A stretch of DNA of 64,000 nt. Source: an uncultured Lachnospiraceae bacterium. Its GTDB lineage: Bacteria; Bacillota; Clostridia; Lachnospirales; Lachnospiraceae. Location of the stretch: positions 1 through 64,000 of the forward strand of contig CANPZI010000011.1 of the NCBI GenBank assembly GCA_947588995.1, in the 5' to 3' direction. A program made the position numbers and the translations under genes. Below are positions 43,797 to 54,300 of the stretch, in pieces; position 1 is the stretch's first letter; the number at the start of each line of letters is the position of its first letter. The notes under the pieces are model-generated. The model had not been told where the DNA came from. It was given only the letters and a program-made list of their open reading frames with translations, and did not search any database.

Positions 43797-43925
43797 AGAG
43801 GTAAAATTCTCCTTTAACGAGACAGTCTATGGTTTATTATATGAGCGTGCAGGAAATATTCTCCCGGCACTGTCGTCGGCGGAAAAAGGCCGGCTTTTCT
43901 GCGGCTGCCGCCCTCTCTGTCCTCC

Positions 43926-44624
43926 TCACGTCGCCCGTCTGCGGATCATCTGATTCAATTCACTGTATATACTGCGGCTCACCGGAATTCTGCTGCCGTT
44001 TCTCAACTCAATATAAGCGCGGCTGACACGCCGGATCTTGTCCAGACTGACGATGTAGGCGCGATGGCACCTGATGAAATTTTCACCGTTCAACTGTGCC
44101 TCCAGCGCCGCAAGGCTGTCCGCGCACTCGATCTGAAACGTATGCCCTCTCTGTGGGCAAAACTCAACAAGGCAGCCGTCTCCCTGCGCTCTGACAAACA
44201 TAATTCTGTCCGCTGTCAGTTCCAGAGTATTCCCGTGCGTCCTCACAGTCAGCACTTCTCTTTGTCTTTCCCGCTGCAAGACCCTGTCCATGCACCGGAA
44301 CAATTTCTCTCTGCCGACGGATTTCTGTGTGTGATCCGTCTTCTCCTCTGTGTCCTCCGCGAATCCCGCCGTGAAGATAATCGCCAGGGCCGCATGCTTT
44401 CTTCTGGCGAATCTCGTCAGTTCCTTTTTCTCCGCATCCTCCAGCCGGACATCAATCAGCAGCGCATCGACATCCGTCTCTTCTTTCCACATTGACCGAA
44501 AATTCTCTGTGCCGGAGAACGTGGTGAGCGCCAGCGGAATATTTCTCTCTCTTCCCCATGCCTTGACATATCGCCTCAAGAGTTCCGCATGGTTCTCGTC
44601 TCCTTCAATCATTGCAAGTTTCAT
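43926..44624 (-). CDS. LytTR family response regulator
   Basis: A 232-residue two-domain protein. The receiver domain has acidic residues in MIEGDENHAELL and the phosphoacceptor aspartate in DALLIDVRLEDAEKKE; the usual KP is KSVGREKLF-like, so it is somewhat divergent. The C-terminal LytTR DNA-binding domain (residues about 130-232) shows LTADRIMFVRAQGDGCLVEF, FIRCHRAYIVSLDKI and SRIPVSRSIYSELN. No cognate kinase is adjacent. LytTR regulators commonly control peptide signalling, bacteriocins or cell-wall functions. It lies between purB and the LysM gene on the same strand. Confidence 0.9.
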   Translation of the reverse strand: MKLAMIEGDENHAELLRRYVKAWGRERNIPLALTTFSGTENFRSMWKEETDVDALLIDVRLEDAEKKELTRFARRKHAALAIIFTAGFAEDTEEKTDHTQKSVGREKLFRCMDRVLQRERQREVLTVRTHGNTLELTADRIMFVRAQGDGCLVEFCPQRGHTFQIECADSLAALEAQLNGENFIRCHRAYIVSLDKIRRVSRAYIELRNGSRIPVSRSIYSELNQMIRRRAT

Positions 44625-44723
44625 CTTTTGTCACCATGTCAAGCATATTTATCTTTCGTTAGACAGTACAAGTTTTCGCATCATTTGGATCGTTTCAGAA
44701 AAATAACCTGCGCCAGAGACCTC

Positions 44724-46175
44724 CTACACGCTGATCTCCGCTTTCACGCCCAGCAGTTCTCTGTTCTCCGCGAGGATGGGATCAACCACTTCCCGGAGGA
44801 ATCTGTCTACCTGCAGAGGCGCGCGTCCCACATATCCGGCGGGATCCATCGTCTTCTGCAGTTCCTCCGCGCTCAGATTGAAAGCGGGATCCTGTGCGAT
44901 CAACTCCAGCAGATCGTTCTCCCTGCCGTCCCGCTTCACATGCGCACCGGCTTCCATGGAGAGCTCCCTGATCTTCTCATGCAGCTCCTGCCGGTTTCCG
45001 CCCGCCTTGACAGCGTCCATCATGATATTCTCTGTCGCCATAAAAGGCAGCTCGCTCATGAGATGTTTGGTAATCACCTTGTCATACACCACCAGGCCGT
45101 CCACCACGTTCAGACACAGGTCGAGAATACCGTCCACCGCCAGAAAAGCCTCCGGAATCGAGAGTCTCTTATTGGCCGAGTCGTCCAGCGTCCGCTCAAA
45201 CCACTGGGTCGCCGAAGTGATGGCGGGATTCAGGGCGTCAATCATCACATAGCGGGACAGGGAGGCAATGCGCTCGCTGCGCATCGGGTTCCTCTTGTAG
45301 GCCATCGCCGAGGAGCCGATCTGGCTCTTTTCGAAAGGCTCCTCCACCTCTTTCAGATGCTGCAGCAGCCGGATGTCATTGGACATCTTGTGCGCCGACG
45401 CCGCAATGCCTGCCAGTACGTTGCACACTCTGGTGTCCACCTTGCGGGAATAGGTCTGCCCGGACACGGGATAACACTTTTCAAACCCCATTTTCTGCGC
45501 GATCATAGGATCGATTCTGTCAATCTTCTCCTGATCCCCCTCGAAGAGTTCGAGGAAAGATGCCTGCGTTCCCGTGGTTCCCTTGGAGCCTAACAGCTTC
45601 ATGGTGGAGAGCACATAATCAAGATCCTCCAGATCGAGACAGAACTCCTGCGCCCACAGCGTCGCCCGCTTGCCGACCGTGGTGGGCTGCGCAGGCTGGA
45701 AGTGGGTGAAAGCCAGCGTGGGCAGATCCTTATACTCTCCGGCGAACTTCGCCAGTTCGGCAATCACATTCACCAGTTTTTTCTTCACCAGCCTGAGCGC
45801 TTCCCGCATAATGATGATGTCGGTGTTATCGCCCACATAGCAGGAGGTTGCGCCCAGATGAATGATGCCTGCCGCCTTGGGACACTGTCTGCCGTAGGCG
45901 TAGACATGGCTCATCACATCGTGGCGCACTTCTTTCTCACGCGCTTTCGCCACATCATAGTTGATATCCTCCGCATGGGCTTTCAGCTCGTCGATCTGCT
46001 CCTGTGTGATGACGGGCTCACCGTTCTGGCTTAAGCCCAGCTCCATCTCCGTCTCCGCCAGGGCGATCCACAGTTTCCTCCAGGTCCTGAATTTCATATC
46101 CTGCGAGAAGATGTACTGCATCTCCTTACTCGCGTAGCGCTCCGATAGGGGGCTTACGTATCTGTCTGTGCTCAT
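44724..46175 (-). CDS. purB: Adenylosuccinate lyase
   Basis: A 483-residue member of the fumarase/aspartase superfamily that releases fumarate from SAICAR and adenylosuccinate, so it acts twice in purine synthesis. Family segments: HDVMSHVYAYG, IIHLGATSCYVGDNTDI, TLAFTHFQPAQPTTVGKRA (first catalytic histidine region) and the signature IGSSAMAYKRNPMRSERI with the mobile serine loop. Start ATG at 46175 with AAGGAG. It follows purF on the same strand but is separated from it by some 310 bases rich in strong hairpins. Confidence 0.96.
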   Translation of the reverse strand: MSTDRYVSPLSERYASKEMQYIFSQDMKFRTWRKLWIALAETEMELGLSQNGEPVITQEQIDELKAHAEDINYDVAKAREKEVRHDVMSHVYAYGRQCPKAAGIIHLGATSCYVGDNTDIIIMREALRLVKKKLVNVIAELAKFAGEYKDLPTLAFTHFQPAQPTTVGKRATLWAQEFCLDLEDLDYVLSTMKLLGSKGTTGTQASFLELFEGDQEKIDRIDPMIAQKMGFEKCYPVSGQTYSRKVDTRVCNVLAGIAASAHKMSNDIRLLQHLKEVEEPFEKSQIGSSAMAYKRNPMRSERIASLSRYVMIDALNPAITSATQWFERTLDDSANKRLSIPEAFLAVDGILDLCLNVVDGLVVYDKVITKHLMSELPFMATENIMMDAVKAGGNRQELHEKIRELSMEAGAHVKRDGRENDLLELIAQDPAFNLSAEELQKTMDPAGYVGRAPLQVDRFLREVVDPILAENRELLGVKAEISV

Positions 46176-46236
46176 GGTTTGTCTCCTTTTCTATGGTTGG
46201 TTTTCATGGTATGCGGTCTTATCAGTCTTATCTTCC

Positions 46237-46491
46237 GACGCGGCAGCGTTGTTTCTGCGTCGGCGCGCTTGCGCTCCGATCAGAGCGTAGCAGCACTAAA
46301 CTCGACAAAACCTCGTTAAGTGCTGACGCTCTTTTAGGGGCTCCTTTAGAAAGCAACGCTGTCCGTTCCGCGATAAGCGCTCAGCTCGCAATTTCATTGC
46401 TCGCTGTCCGTTGCACTCCCAAAGTCCTCTTCGCACAAAGCTTTATGCAGGCATAGCTTTGCGCGCCGCGGACTTTTGTCGCGCTTATCGC
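46237..46491 (-). ncRNA. Highly structured purF-purB spacer, unknown element
   Basis: Two modules. Module 1 (46370-46491): a perfect 11-bp outer stem GCGATAAGCGC/GCGCTTATCGC, whose purF-side arm overlaps the purF stop codon. It encloses a GCAAT/ATTGC hairpin (46388-46400) and a AAAGTCC/GGACTTT stem (46421-46427 with 46470-46476), itself capped by a CAAAGCT/AGCTTTG hairpin (46436-46442 with 46455-46461). Module 2 (46237-46330): three hairpins, including AGCGT...ACGCT around AGCACT/AGTGCT. There is no T-run of terminator type. It could be a transcript-processing or regulatory RNA, or nested mobile palindromic repeats. No protein gene is present. Confidence 0.6.
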
Positions 46492-47921
46492 TCATAATCC
46501 CCTCTGATATCCTCTTCCGGCGGCTCCATCGGATAGCTGCCCGTAAAGCACCCTCTGCAAATGCCGAGGCCGCCGGCGATCTCGTGCAGCCGCTCCAGCT
46601 TCAGATACGCCAGCGAATCCGCACCGATAATCTCACAGATCTCATCCACGGAACGGTTGTAAGCGATCAGCTGTTCCCTCGCCGGCACATCCGTGCCGAA
46701 ATAGCAGGGCCACAGAAACGGCGGCGAGCTGACGCGCATATGCACTTCTTTCGCCCCGGCCTCGCGCAGCATCCTGACGATACGGTCCGAGGTGGTTCCC
46801 CTGACGATGGAGTCGTCGATCATGATAATGCGCTTGCCGCGCACGGCTTCCCTGATGGCATTTAGTTTGACCTGCACGCTGCTCTCGCGGCTCTTCTGTC
46901 CGGGCTTGATGAAAGTCCGCCCTACATAAGTGTTTTTGACAAAAGCCTGTCCGTACGGGATGCCGGACTGCATGGAGTAACCCAGCGCGGCGCAGTTGCC
47001 CGACTCCGGCACGCCCACCACCAGATCTGCCTCCACCGGCGAGTCCATGGCCAGAAACCGCCCCGCCTTAATGCGGGACTCATAGACGCTGACGCCGTCG
47101 ATATGGCTGTCCGGTCTGGCGAAATAGATATACTCAAACACGCATCTGGCATGTTCCTCTTTGGCAAGACACATACTCCGGTCCGACTCGATCCCTTTTT
47201 CCGGCGAAATGGTGACGATCTCGCCGGGCTCCACGTCCCGCACGAATTTCGCGCCGATGGTGTCCAGCGCGCAGGTCTCCGACGCGAGGATATAGGCGTT
47301 GTCGCGTCTGCCGATGCAGAGCGGCCTGAAGCCGTAGGGATCTCTGGCGCCGATCAGCTTGCGGGGCGACATCACGATCAGGGAATAGGCGCCCTTGATC
47401 TTCTTCATCGCGCGGCCCACCGCCTCCTCCACGGTTTTGCTGTTGAGCCGTTCTCTGGCGATGTGATAGGCTATGACCTCTGAGTCAATCGTCGTCTGAA
47501 AGATCGCGCCGGTGTATTCCAGCTCGTGCCGCAGTTTCGCCGCGTTGATCAGGTTGCCGTTGTGCGCCAGCGCCAGCGTGCCTTTTACATAGTTGAGCAC
47601 CAGCGGCTGGGCGTTTTCCCTGGTGCTGCTGCCCGCCGTAGAGTAGCGCACATGTCCCACGCCGATGTCCCCTTTCAGCTTTTGCAGTGTATCAGGTGTA
47701 AATGTCTCATTGAGCAGCCCCATCTCCTTGCTGCTCAAGACCTTGCCTTTCGGCCCCGCCGTGTCGCTGACCGCGATGCCGCAGCTCTCCTGTCCTCTGT
47801 GCTGCAGGGCGAAGAGTCCGTAGTAGATCGTGGATGCCACGTCCCTCCCGTCAAAATCATAGATGCCGAATACGCCGCACTCCTCGCCCGGTTTGTCTGT
47901 CTGTTCCCTCTCCGTGTTCAT
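46485..47921 (-). CDS. purF: Amidophosphoribosyltransferase
   Basis: About 478 residues from the ATG at 47921. It carries a short propeptide (MNTEREQTDKPGEE) before the N-terminal cysteine of CGVFGIYDF, which becomes the catalytic nucleophile of the glutaminase domain. GLFALQHRGQESCGIA and HNGNLINAAKLR belong to that domain. The PRTase domain has IIMIDDSIVRGTTSDRIVRMLREAGA, the PRPP loop. Cys residues near the C terminus (IPYGQAFVKN..., GLGICRGCFTGSYP) suggest the B. subtilis type with a [4Fe-4S] cluster. First step of purine synthesis. It starts 42 bases after the four-gene uncharacterised operon and appears to be its last gene. Confidence 0.96.
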   Translation of the reverse strand: MNTEREQTDKPGEECGVFGIYDFDGRDVASTIYYGLFALQHRGQESCGIAVSDTAGPKGKVLSSKEMGLLNETFTPDTLQKLKGDIGVGHVRYSTAGSSTRENAQPLVLNYVKGTLALAHNGNLINAAKLRHELEYTGAIFQTTIDSEVIAYHIARERLNSKTVEEAVGRAMKKIKGAYSLIVMSPRKLIGARDPYGFRPLCIGRRDNAYILASETCALDTIGAKFVRDVEPGEIVTISPEKGIESDRSMCLAKEEHARCVFEYIYFARPDSHIDGVSVYESRIKAGRFLAMDSPVEADLVVGVPESGNCAALGYSMQSGIPYGQAFVKNTYVGRTFIKPGQKSRESSVQVKLNAIREAVRGKRIIMIDDSIVRGTTSDRIVRMLREAGAKEVHMRVSSPPFLWPCYFGTDVPAREQLIAYNRSVDEICEIIGADSLAYLKLERLHEIAGGLGICRGCFTGSYPMEPPEEDIRGDYER

Positions 47922-47963
47922 ACCGAACCCTCTCTTCCGATTTTTTTCCACACCGTACACACG

Positions 47964-49151
47964 CTATCCCTTAGCGAATTTCTTTTCGTACTCCTCCACA
48001 GTGGCCATAATTTCCTTGGCATACTGCGGATACTTATCCACCAGCGCCTTGATCTCTTTTTGGGAACCGCCGGCCACCACTTCCCTGTTATAATCCATCC
48101 TGCGGCGCAGCGACTGCCTGCGGATGATCAGATTGTGACGTATCTCCACCATCTCTTTCGGATCGAGGATCGCCTCCGTCTGGTGCAGCCAGATCGCGGG
48201 ATCCTTGATCTGATAACGCTTCAGCATCTGCAGCAGTTCCTGCTGGTTGTAGTCCAGCTCCAGTTCGGCGCGGCGGAACTTTTCCCGTTCCTCTTTCTCG
48301 ATCTGGTAGTTCTCCCACAGATCCATCAGCTCTCCCGCGCTGGAGACGCCGTATTTCAGATAGAGATAATCGAGCAGGTTCGTGTTGTTGACATAGCGGA
48401 TCTTCACCTTATTCTGCAGCAGGATAATCTTGTTGATGCCGTTCTCGACCCGCCGCAGCTCCCGCCTGGCTTCGAGATGCCTGACATAGACAATCGTGAT
48501 CGTAAACGCCGCTGCTCCCGCTGTGATGAGATAGCCCATTCTGGTATCCATCTCCAGGAAAAACTGCAGAAACAAAAGCAGCAGAATACACAGGCCCAGC
48601 GCCGCCACGCAGATGACCGCCATGCCTCTCGTGTCCGCGATCACGCCCATGACCTCGCTTTTGCGATACAGATATGCGTGTTTTTCGCCCTCCAGACGGC
48701 TTAGATCCTGACGGATCAGTTCCTGATATTCCTCTGTCTCCGTCAGCTTCCGATATCCCTCCTCCACATCGTCTGCGATGCGCTCAATCTGCTGATATTT
48801 CTCGTCCGTGATGCGGTGCGGCCGCTCCATGAAATCCGTCTTGCTGTCCTGCAGGAGCGATACCCGCTTCGCGCACTCCTTGAGCTGTTCGCTCTCCTCG
48901 GGCGGCAGCGCCTCAATCTCCTCCATATCTTTCAGATAGGAGGTCACCATGTCGTACTCGAACGTCAGATTTTCCAGCTCTCTGGTCGCGTCCGCCATCC
49001 GCTCCAGACAGTTTTTGACATAATCGTCCCTCTGCTCTTTATTGTGATAGTCGATCTGGTGAACAACCTCTTCGGCCTCCCACTCCTCGTCAAACTCCTC
49101 GTCCGCCTCTCGCCTTAAAAGCTTATCTCTTATTTTCTGAAACCAGCCCAT
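47964..49151 (-). CDS. Membrane coiled-coil protein of unknown function (fourth gene of the DUF5716/DUF5717 operon)
   Basis: About 395 residues from the ATG at 49151 (GGAG 6 bases upstream). The N-terminal 175 residues are highly charged and helical (heptad-like EEEVVHQIDYHNKEQRDDY, then long Glu/Arg-rich coils). Two adjacent membrane helices follow at about 178-201 and 206-226 (MAVICVAALGLCILLLLFLQFFLE; MGYLITAGAAAFTITIVYV). The C-terminal 170 residues are again coiled-coil. Both coiled-coil arms should therefore face the cytoplasm. No enzyme motif is seen. It would be a membrane platform for the soluble proteins encoded upstream. I do not recognise a named family. Confidence 0.78.
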   Translation of the reverse strand: MGWFQKIRDKLLRREADEEFDEEWEAEEVVHQIDYHNKEQRDDYVKNCLERMADATRELENLTFEYDMVTSYLKDMEEIEALPPEESEQLKECAKRVSLLQDSKTDFMERPHRITDEKYQQIERIADDVEEGYRKLTETEEYQELIRQDLSRLEGEKHAYLYRKSEVMGVIADTRGMAVICVAALGLCILLLLFLQFFLEMDTRMGYLITAGAAAFTITIVYVRHLEARRELRRVENGINKIILLQNKVKIRYVNNTNLLDYLYLKYGVSSAGELMDLWENYQIEKEEREKFRRAELELDYNQQELLQMLKRYQIKDPAIWLHQTEAILDPKEMVEIRHNLIIRRQSLRRRMDYNREVVAGGSQKEIKALVDKYPQYAKEIMATVEEYEKKFAKG

Positions 49152-49180
49152 CTTCTTCTCCGTTCCGTGCCGCGCCTGTC

Positions 49181-50026
49181 TCAATGATACATCTTACGGT
49201 AGGCATCTTTCAATCCCGTTGTCAGTTTTTCAATCTCCTGATAATATTCCGCACTCACGCCGGCTGTGCCGTTTCCCTCTTCCCGCAGCACCCGGAACGT
49301 AAAGAGCATACGGTTCTCTTCCGACCCCTCAAACTGCCCGCCCGCCTGTTCCATCAGCCGTTCCACTCTCAGAGAGAGATCGTGATACTCCGGATGTTCC
49401 GCAATGTAGTCGATATATTCCCTGTCGTCGTACTGCATACGCAGAGCGGCCAGATACATCTCCAGGCTTTCCCCGTCCTCCTCCGCCTCGTACGACTGCA
49501 TAAAATACTCCGCCGCACGCGCAAACATGAACAGTCCGGCGCACGCCACGCCCATATTGTACAGGACCCGCGCCCTGAGCGGGCGCTCCGTGTCCGGAAG
49601 CTGCCCCAGCAGGGCGCGATACTGCGCAAGAGCCGTCTGGTACTTGCCGCCTGAGAGCATATAGTCCGCTTTCGCCTTGCCGCGCTCATAAGGGCTTAAG
49701 CCCACATTTTCCCGAATCAGGCTCTCCGTCCTCGCGATTGTCTCCGCCGGATACAGATTCACATACTCCAGGATGGTCCCCGCGAACGAGGCGGGGGAAG
49801 CATTCTGGTCGATCAGCGTATACAGCGCGGTCGCCAGGCGGTCCAGTCCGCACGCCTCGTCCAGCCACTCCGCCAGAGCCCGCTGCATAATATCTCCGTC
49901 CAGCAGTTCCGCTTTCTCCACCAACAGATAACAGAGTTCTTCCACGGAATATAGGTTTACATAAAATTTTTCCATCCGATACGGAACCTCGGCATAACTG
50001 CCCGTCCCCAGTATGATTCTCCCCAT
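49181..50026 (-). CDS. TPR-like helical-repeat protein of unknown function (third gene of the operon)
   Basis: A 281-residue soluble, helical protein. Segments such as GGKYQTALAQYRALLGQLPDTERPLRARVLYNMGVACAGLFMFARAAEYFMQSYEAEEDGES have the length and small-residue pattern of two to three TPR units in the middle. The N-terminal part (FYVNLYSVEELCYLLVEKAELLDGDIMQRALAEWL) is probably also alpha-alpha. No catalytic motif. It starts 21 bases after the DUF5716 stop and ends 30 bases before the membrane coiled-coil gene. It is probably an adaptor between the ATPase-like DUF5716 protein and the membrane component; this is inferred from gene order only. A copy of TTATGTAAAC encodes its YVN residues near the start. 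Confidence 0.78.
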   Translation of the reverse strand: MGRIILGTGSYAEVPYRMEKFYVNLYSVEELCYLLVEKAELLDGDIMQRALAEWLDEACGLDRLATALYTLIDQNASPASFAGTILEYVNLYPAETIARTESLIRENVGLSPYERGKAKADYMLSGGKYQTALAQYRALLGQLPDTERPLRARVLYNMGVACAGLFMFARAAEYFMQSYEAEEDGESLEMYLAALRMQYDDREYIDYIAEHPEYHDLSLRVERLMEQAGGQFEGSEENRMLFTFRVLREEGNGTAGVSAEYYQEIEKLTTGLKDAYRKMYH

Positions 50027-50047
50027 CCGCCAGCTTTATCCTCCGTA

Positions 50048-51358
50048 TTACAGCTCCAAACACTCTTCCCAGACCTGACCGGACGCCGGAAAGAACTCGC
50101 CAAAGCCCAGGTCAGTCACAACGGCCCGCACCGTTTCCGGTCCGCTCATGGACATCTCGAGGCGGTATCTGGTATAGGGCGCTCCATCCGCCTCCTGCCC
50201 GGCGAGCCGCATCGACTTTCTCTCTATGTCTTTGCCGTTCAGCGGGGTGATGACAAACGTAAGCTCCCTGTCTTCCGCCAGAAGAAATTCACATTCTTTC
50301 GCCGCCTCATACCAGTTCTCCCCCGCGTCCAGGAGGGCATAGTAGGACTCTTTCCCCTGTCGGAGCACATTCATGCCGATGTTGGCTTTCAGCTTGTCTC
50401 TGCCGAGGAAGACGTACTTCTTCCCCGTCTCGCTAGGCGCAAATTTCTCCTGCAGGCCGTAACATGCCCCTTTGCTGAAAAGATTATTCCCCTGAAAAAC
50501 TCTCCTATTATGGCACAGAAATTGCAAGGATTCCTTATTCCATTCAGATTTGAATCCGTCTCCCAGCAGATAGGCGGAGGACACGATCCTGCCCTCGCAC
50601 AGTTTTCTGAGGATACCCAGAAAAGTCCTGTCCGCCTGCCGGTACACCTCCTGCCCGGCCTGTTCTTCCTCTGCCCCGCCGGAAAGCTCCGGCATCTCAT
50701 AATCCTGCTCCCCGATCAGCACGACGATCGGCGTCGTGCGCTTGTTGCACTCCATCCGCCAGGTGCGAAGCCGCCTGCCGGCGTACTCGCAGGCGAGCAC
50801 CTGATACATCCACAGTTCCGGCGGCTGGTGCAGCATAAAATAATAAAAGCTTTCCGTGTGGCTCTGGAAACAGATGCGGTTCGTCTTCAGTCCCAGATTG
50901 GCTGCCGCGCGCGACAATACCTCCACCATCCTGTCATCCGGCTCATCCACCGTGAACATGATGGCGTCAATCTTGTCCGCCGTGGCGACAAAACTCATGA
51001 TGCTCATGCTGCGCCTGAGAAAAAGCGTTAAGAGTGCGACCGGATCATAGGATTCCCCATCCAGCTCGATCATGTCGCCTCCGCGCGCCAGCGACACCAG
51101 GCGTCCTACCGGGAACATGCCCTCCTCGTCAGCGTTCTTCACGGCGTCCCTGCCGTAAAACCATTGATTGACGCCGGCACGTTTACATAACATGGTCGGT
51201 ATGTTGTACTGCTTCGTCCCCGCCACGGCTGCGACCGTATCTACATCCTCTTTCCCGTAGAGGCAATAACTGATCTGCGAGTAGTCGTCCCCCAGATCAT
51301 ACCCAACCAGCACGCTTCCCGTATGCAGTTTCTCTTTTTCTTTCCTCTCCAAGAACAT
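50048..51358 (-). CDS. DUF5716-type protein with actin/Hsp70-like nucleotide-binding start
   Basis: A 436-residue soluble protein. Its N terminus VLVGYDLGDDYSQISYCLYG reads like the phosphate-1 motif of the actin/Hsp70/ParM ATPase superfamily (G-x-D-x-G followed by a Ser). Later VFLGRDKLKANIGMNV could be in the C-terminal domain. Overall length fits two actin-like subdomains. I associate it with DUF5716, a family of unknown role in Lachnospiraceae. The TAG stop of the upstream DUF5717 gene sits inside its ribosome binding site (AGGAG), so translation is tightly coupled. Probable ATP-dependent partner of the giant helical-repeat protein. The chaperone-like activity is inference. Confidence 0.75.
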   Translation of the reverse strand: MFLERKEKEKLHTGSVLVGYDLGDDYSQISYCLYGKEDVDTVAAVAGTKQYNIPTMLCKRAGVNQWFYGRDAVKNADEEGMFPVGRLVSLARGGDMIELDGESYDPVALLTLFLRRSMSIMSFVATADKIDAIMFTVDEPDDRMVEVLSRAAANLGLKTNRICFQSHTESFYYFMLHQPPELWMYQVLACEYAGRRLRTWRMECNKRTTPIVVLIGEQDYEMPELSGGAEEEQAGQEVYRQADRTFLGILRKLCEGRIVSSAYLLGDGFKSEWNKESLQFLCHNRRVFQGNNLFSKGACYGLQEKFAPSETGKKYVFLGRDKLKANIGMNVLRQGKESYYALLDAGENWYEAAKECEFLLAEDRELTFVITPLNGKDIERKSMRLAGQEADGAPYTRYRLEMSMSGPETVRAVVTDLGFGEFFPASGQVWEECLEL

Positions 51359-51366
51359 ACCGTCTC

Positions 51367-54300
51367 CTAGCGCATCCGAAATATGGTCTTCACCATATGC
51401 TCCGTCCTGTAATATTCCAGCAGGAGATTGTCCACCGTATCATAGTCATGCAGCGTCATGCCGATCATGATATCGTTGAGCATGGTAAAGCGGCTCTCGA
51501 AATTATCCTGCTCTATGTCGCTCTTGTTGATCGCGCCGCTCCCCGCCAGCTGCTCGCCGTTCTCCGACTCCTCGGTAATATAATACTGCAGCCTCTCACC
51601 AAAAAACAGGATGAACTCCTTGACGCAGATTCCCTCGTACATATCCCGCATCACTTCCCTGCAGTACTCGTTCTGTTCACCCTCATTGCGCTGAATCACA
51701 TAGTGAATGACGGCACTGCCGCCGGGCTTGACGCGATGTTCGATGATCGTCTTGTCCCGATACTCATCCATCTGCGGAAGATAACTCAGATATTCCCTGT
51801 AAACCGGCAGCACAATCCCGTCGGCTGTCAGGTCGCGCAGGAATTCGCAGCAGACCCGCTTTATCGTATCGTCCTGCTCTTCTCTGTTCTCCGCATAATA
51901 CTGCAGAAAAGCAATCCGGCACACCGGCTGCAGCCGCGCCAGGTCGCCGCTAAGCTGCATAACACAGCGAAAGATGTACGGCTCTATAATCTGCCCGCCA
52001 ATCACATAGTCATAACAGCACCGGGTCACAAAAGCAGCGCGCAGCGCCTCGCTGCCGCCATACTCACAGTAGGATCTGAAAATTTCCATTTTCTCCCCGA
52101 CATGCGCGCCCGTATAGAGCATCTGTCCGATCATGCGCTCGCTCAAAAGATGCGTATCCATACCGAAATTGTCCGCAATCTTCCAGATATCCCGCATCTC
52201 TCTCATGCTGCCGTGAAAAAAACGGATCAGATAGCGGAGAATGTTCTCGTCATATTTCCCTTTCCCAACCGTGTAATGAAGAATCGCAGTCAAAACCGGA
52301 TCCTCCTCTTCCCTTTCCTCATCCAGCAGCCTGCTGCACATCCTGGCTAACATCTTGGCATCCACGCCGTACGGCCCGTAACGGCGCACCCACTCGTATG
52401 CCTCTCTGTACATGCCCCGCACAATCATATAGCGGACGATCTCTCCGCGGTCCCCGGCAGCCGTCTCCTCCGGCTTCAGTTCCAGAAGATAGTCGTCCAG
52501 CTCCCGCATCCTGTCCCGGTCATAGTAGAAACGTACCAGCATCATGCGTATTTCGCGCCGCACGCTCTCCTCGATCCGGTCACATGTCGAGAGGAAAAGG
52601 AAAAGATCCACATTGTCTTCCTGCACGGCAAAGGCGTCGCGGTAAGCGAAGCAGGTATAGACGGCATAGCCCAGATTCCCCCGCGCAAAAATCGAGAGCA
52701 TGGGGGCTAACTTCTCCGGGCCGAGCAACATCTCCGTCCGGCTCTCCACACTGACCGCGTACCGGTTGCCTGTCCCGTCACCCAGCAGAATACTGCACTC
52801 CGAACTGAAGACAGGAAACTGCGCCCGGCCGGCGGCAACAGGATACACCCGTTCTCCCTCCACATACGGATAGACCGGGATTGCCTCTTTGATCTGCCCG
52901 GATTCCACATGAAGTTCACGCATAAAGATCAGGGTGACAAGCTTTTCGGCAATCGTCTCATCGATCATGGACCGCGTGATCAGACTGCGGTACAGATAAG
53001 CCAGATCTTTGTTGATTCTTCCCCGCGATAACTGCTCCGCCGTAAAACGTTCTATGTCGGACATATAGTTTACATAAATATCCGGCACTTCCTCTCTGTG
53101 CCGATAGACATAGGCATACAGGTATGCGGTGACTTCATAGTTCAGATCACTCTGATAGGCGAAATACATCAATATGGTTTTCGGCAGGGTAATATCGCCG
53201 CGCCTGGGCAGCGACATCATATAGTGCTCATACAGCCTGGTAACCCGCAGGTTCTGCTCCACGCCCGCACGGTACCACTCAAAATAGGCTTCGCCATAGC
53301 GCCCTCCCCGGATGAGCAGCGTGCAGATCGCATGGAGAATATCGTTCTGCGGCCGCTTCTCATAGCAGCCCGTCAGAATATGAAATATCCCCTGCGAATA
53401 ATTCTTCTGCTTCTGCGCCAGATAGACGATCTGCAAAACGATCTCCTCTTTCATGAGATCATTTTTGAGCGCATAGAGGAGAATCTGCTGTTCAAAGGCA
53501 TCCAGCGCAAGAAGCATCGCCGGATTTGCGGCAAGCAGATGCCACGCCTCCAGATAGATGACCGGAGAAGTACAGCCGCAGCGAAACAGTTCCTCTAAAA
53601 GTTCCCATCTGCGCGCCGGGTTCCCGGTATACTCCTCTGACAGATACATTAACAGCCATGCGATGCGCCAGTTTCCCCTGTTGCGCTCATAGACTTCCCT
53701 GACTTCAGCCGCCGCATCTTCCACATAGCGGTAGTCCTTGCTGTAGAGCGTCGTGAGATACAGATAATAGCACCACAGCTCCTGCTCTTCCTGCTGCCGC
53801 ATCAATACCTGTTCCTGCTGTCTCTCAATCAGCCACTTTGCCTCATTGTACCGCTCCTCCGTCAGCAGAATCTGCGCCCTAAAAAGCTGCCATGCGATAT
53901 TCCTGTCGTCGATCTCCGTCAGACGGTCCAGAATCTGATTCGTCTCCGTCATCCAGGTCTTCGTGCTGATCTTTTTCAGACGGAACGACTGGTAGAGTTC
54001 CATCATCCGCACCGTGAGCTGCCCTGTCTCCCGGCGCAGCGCGAGCCTCCGCTTCGCGGCCCTGTGAACAGCCACAGTGACCGGGATGCGCATCCGGCCC
54101 CCTTGCCCGATCAGCATAATGCAGCCGTAGTTATTACCCGCGTGAAGCTTCTCGCAATCCACATAATAGTAGAGCCGGTAAATATTGCCCAGAAAAGAGG
54201 CATCCGTCGCAAGGTTCTCCTCCACGCGCAGGAAATCCCCTTCCGTCTCAATCCGCAGACGGGTGTATCCCCAGCCGTTCCTGTTGATTACCAGCGCATA

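Noticed and set aside
46193..46456. Short plus-strand open frame in the purF-purB spacer
   Set aside because: It runs through the hairpin-rich region, has poor codon character and no convincing ribosome binding site; the structure explains the sequence better.
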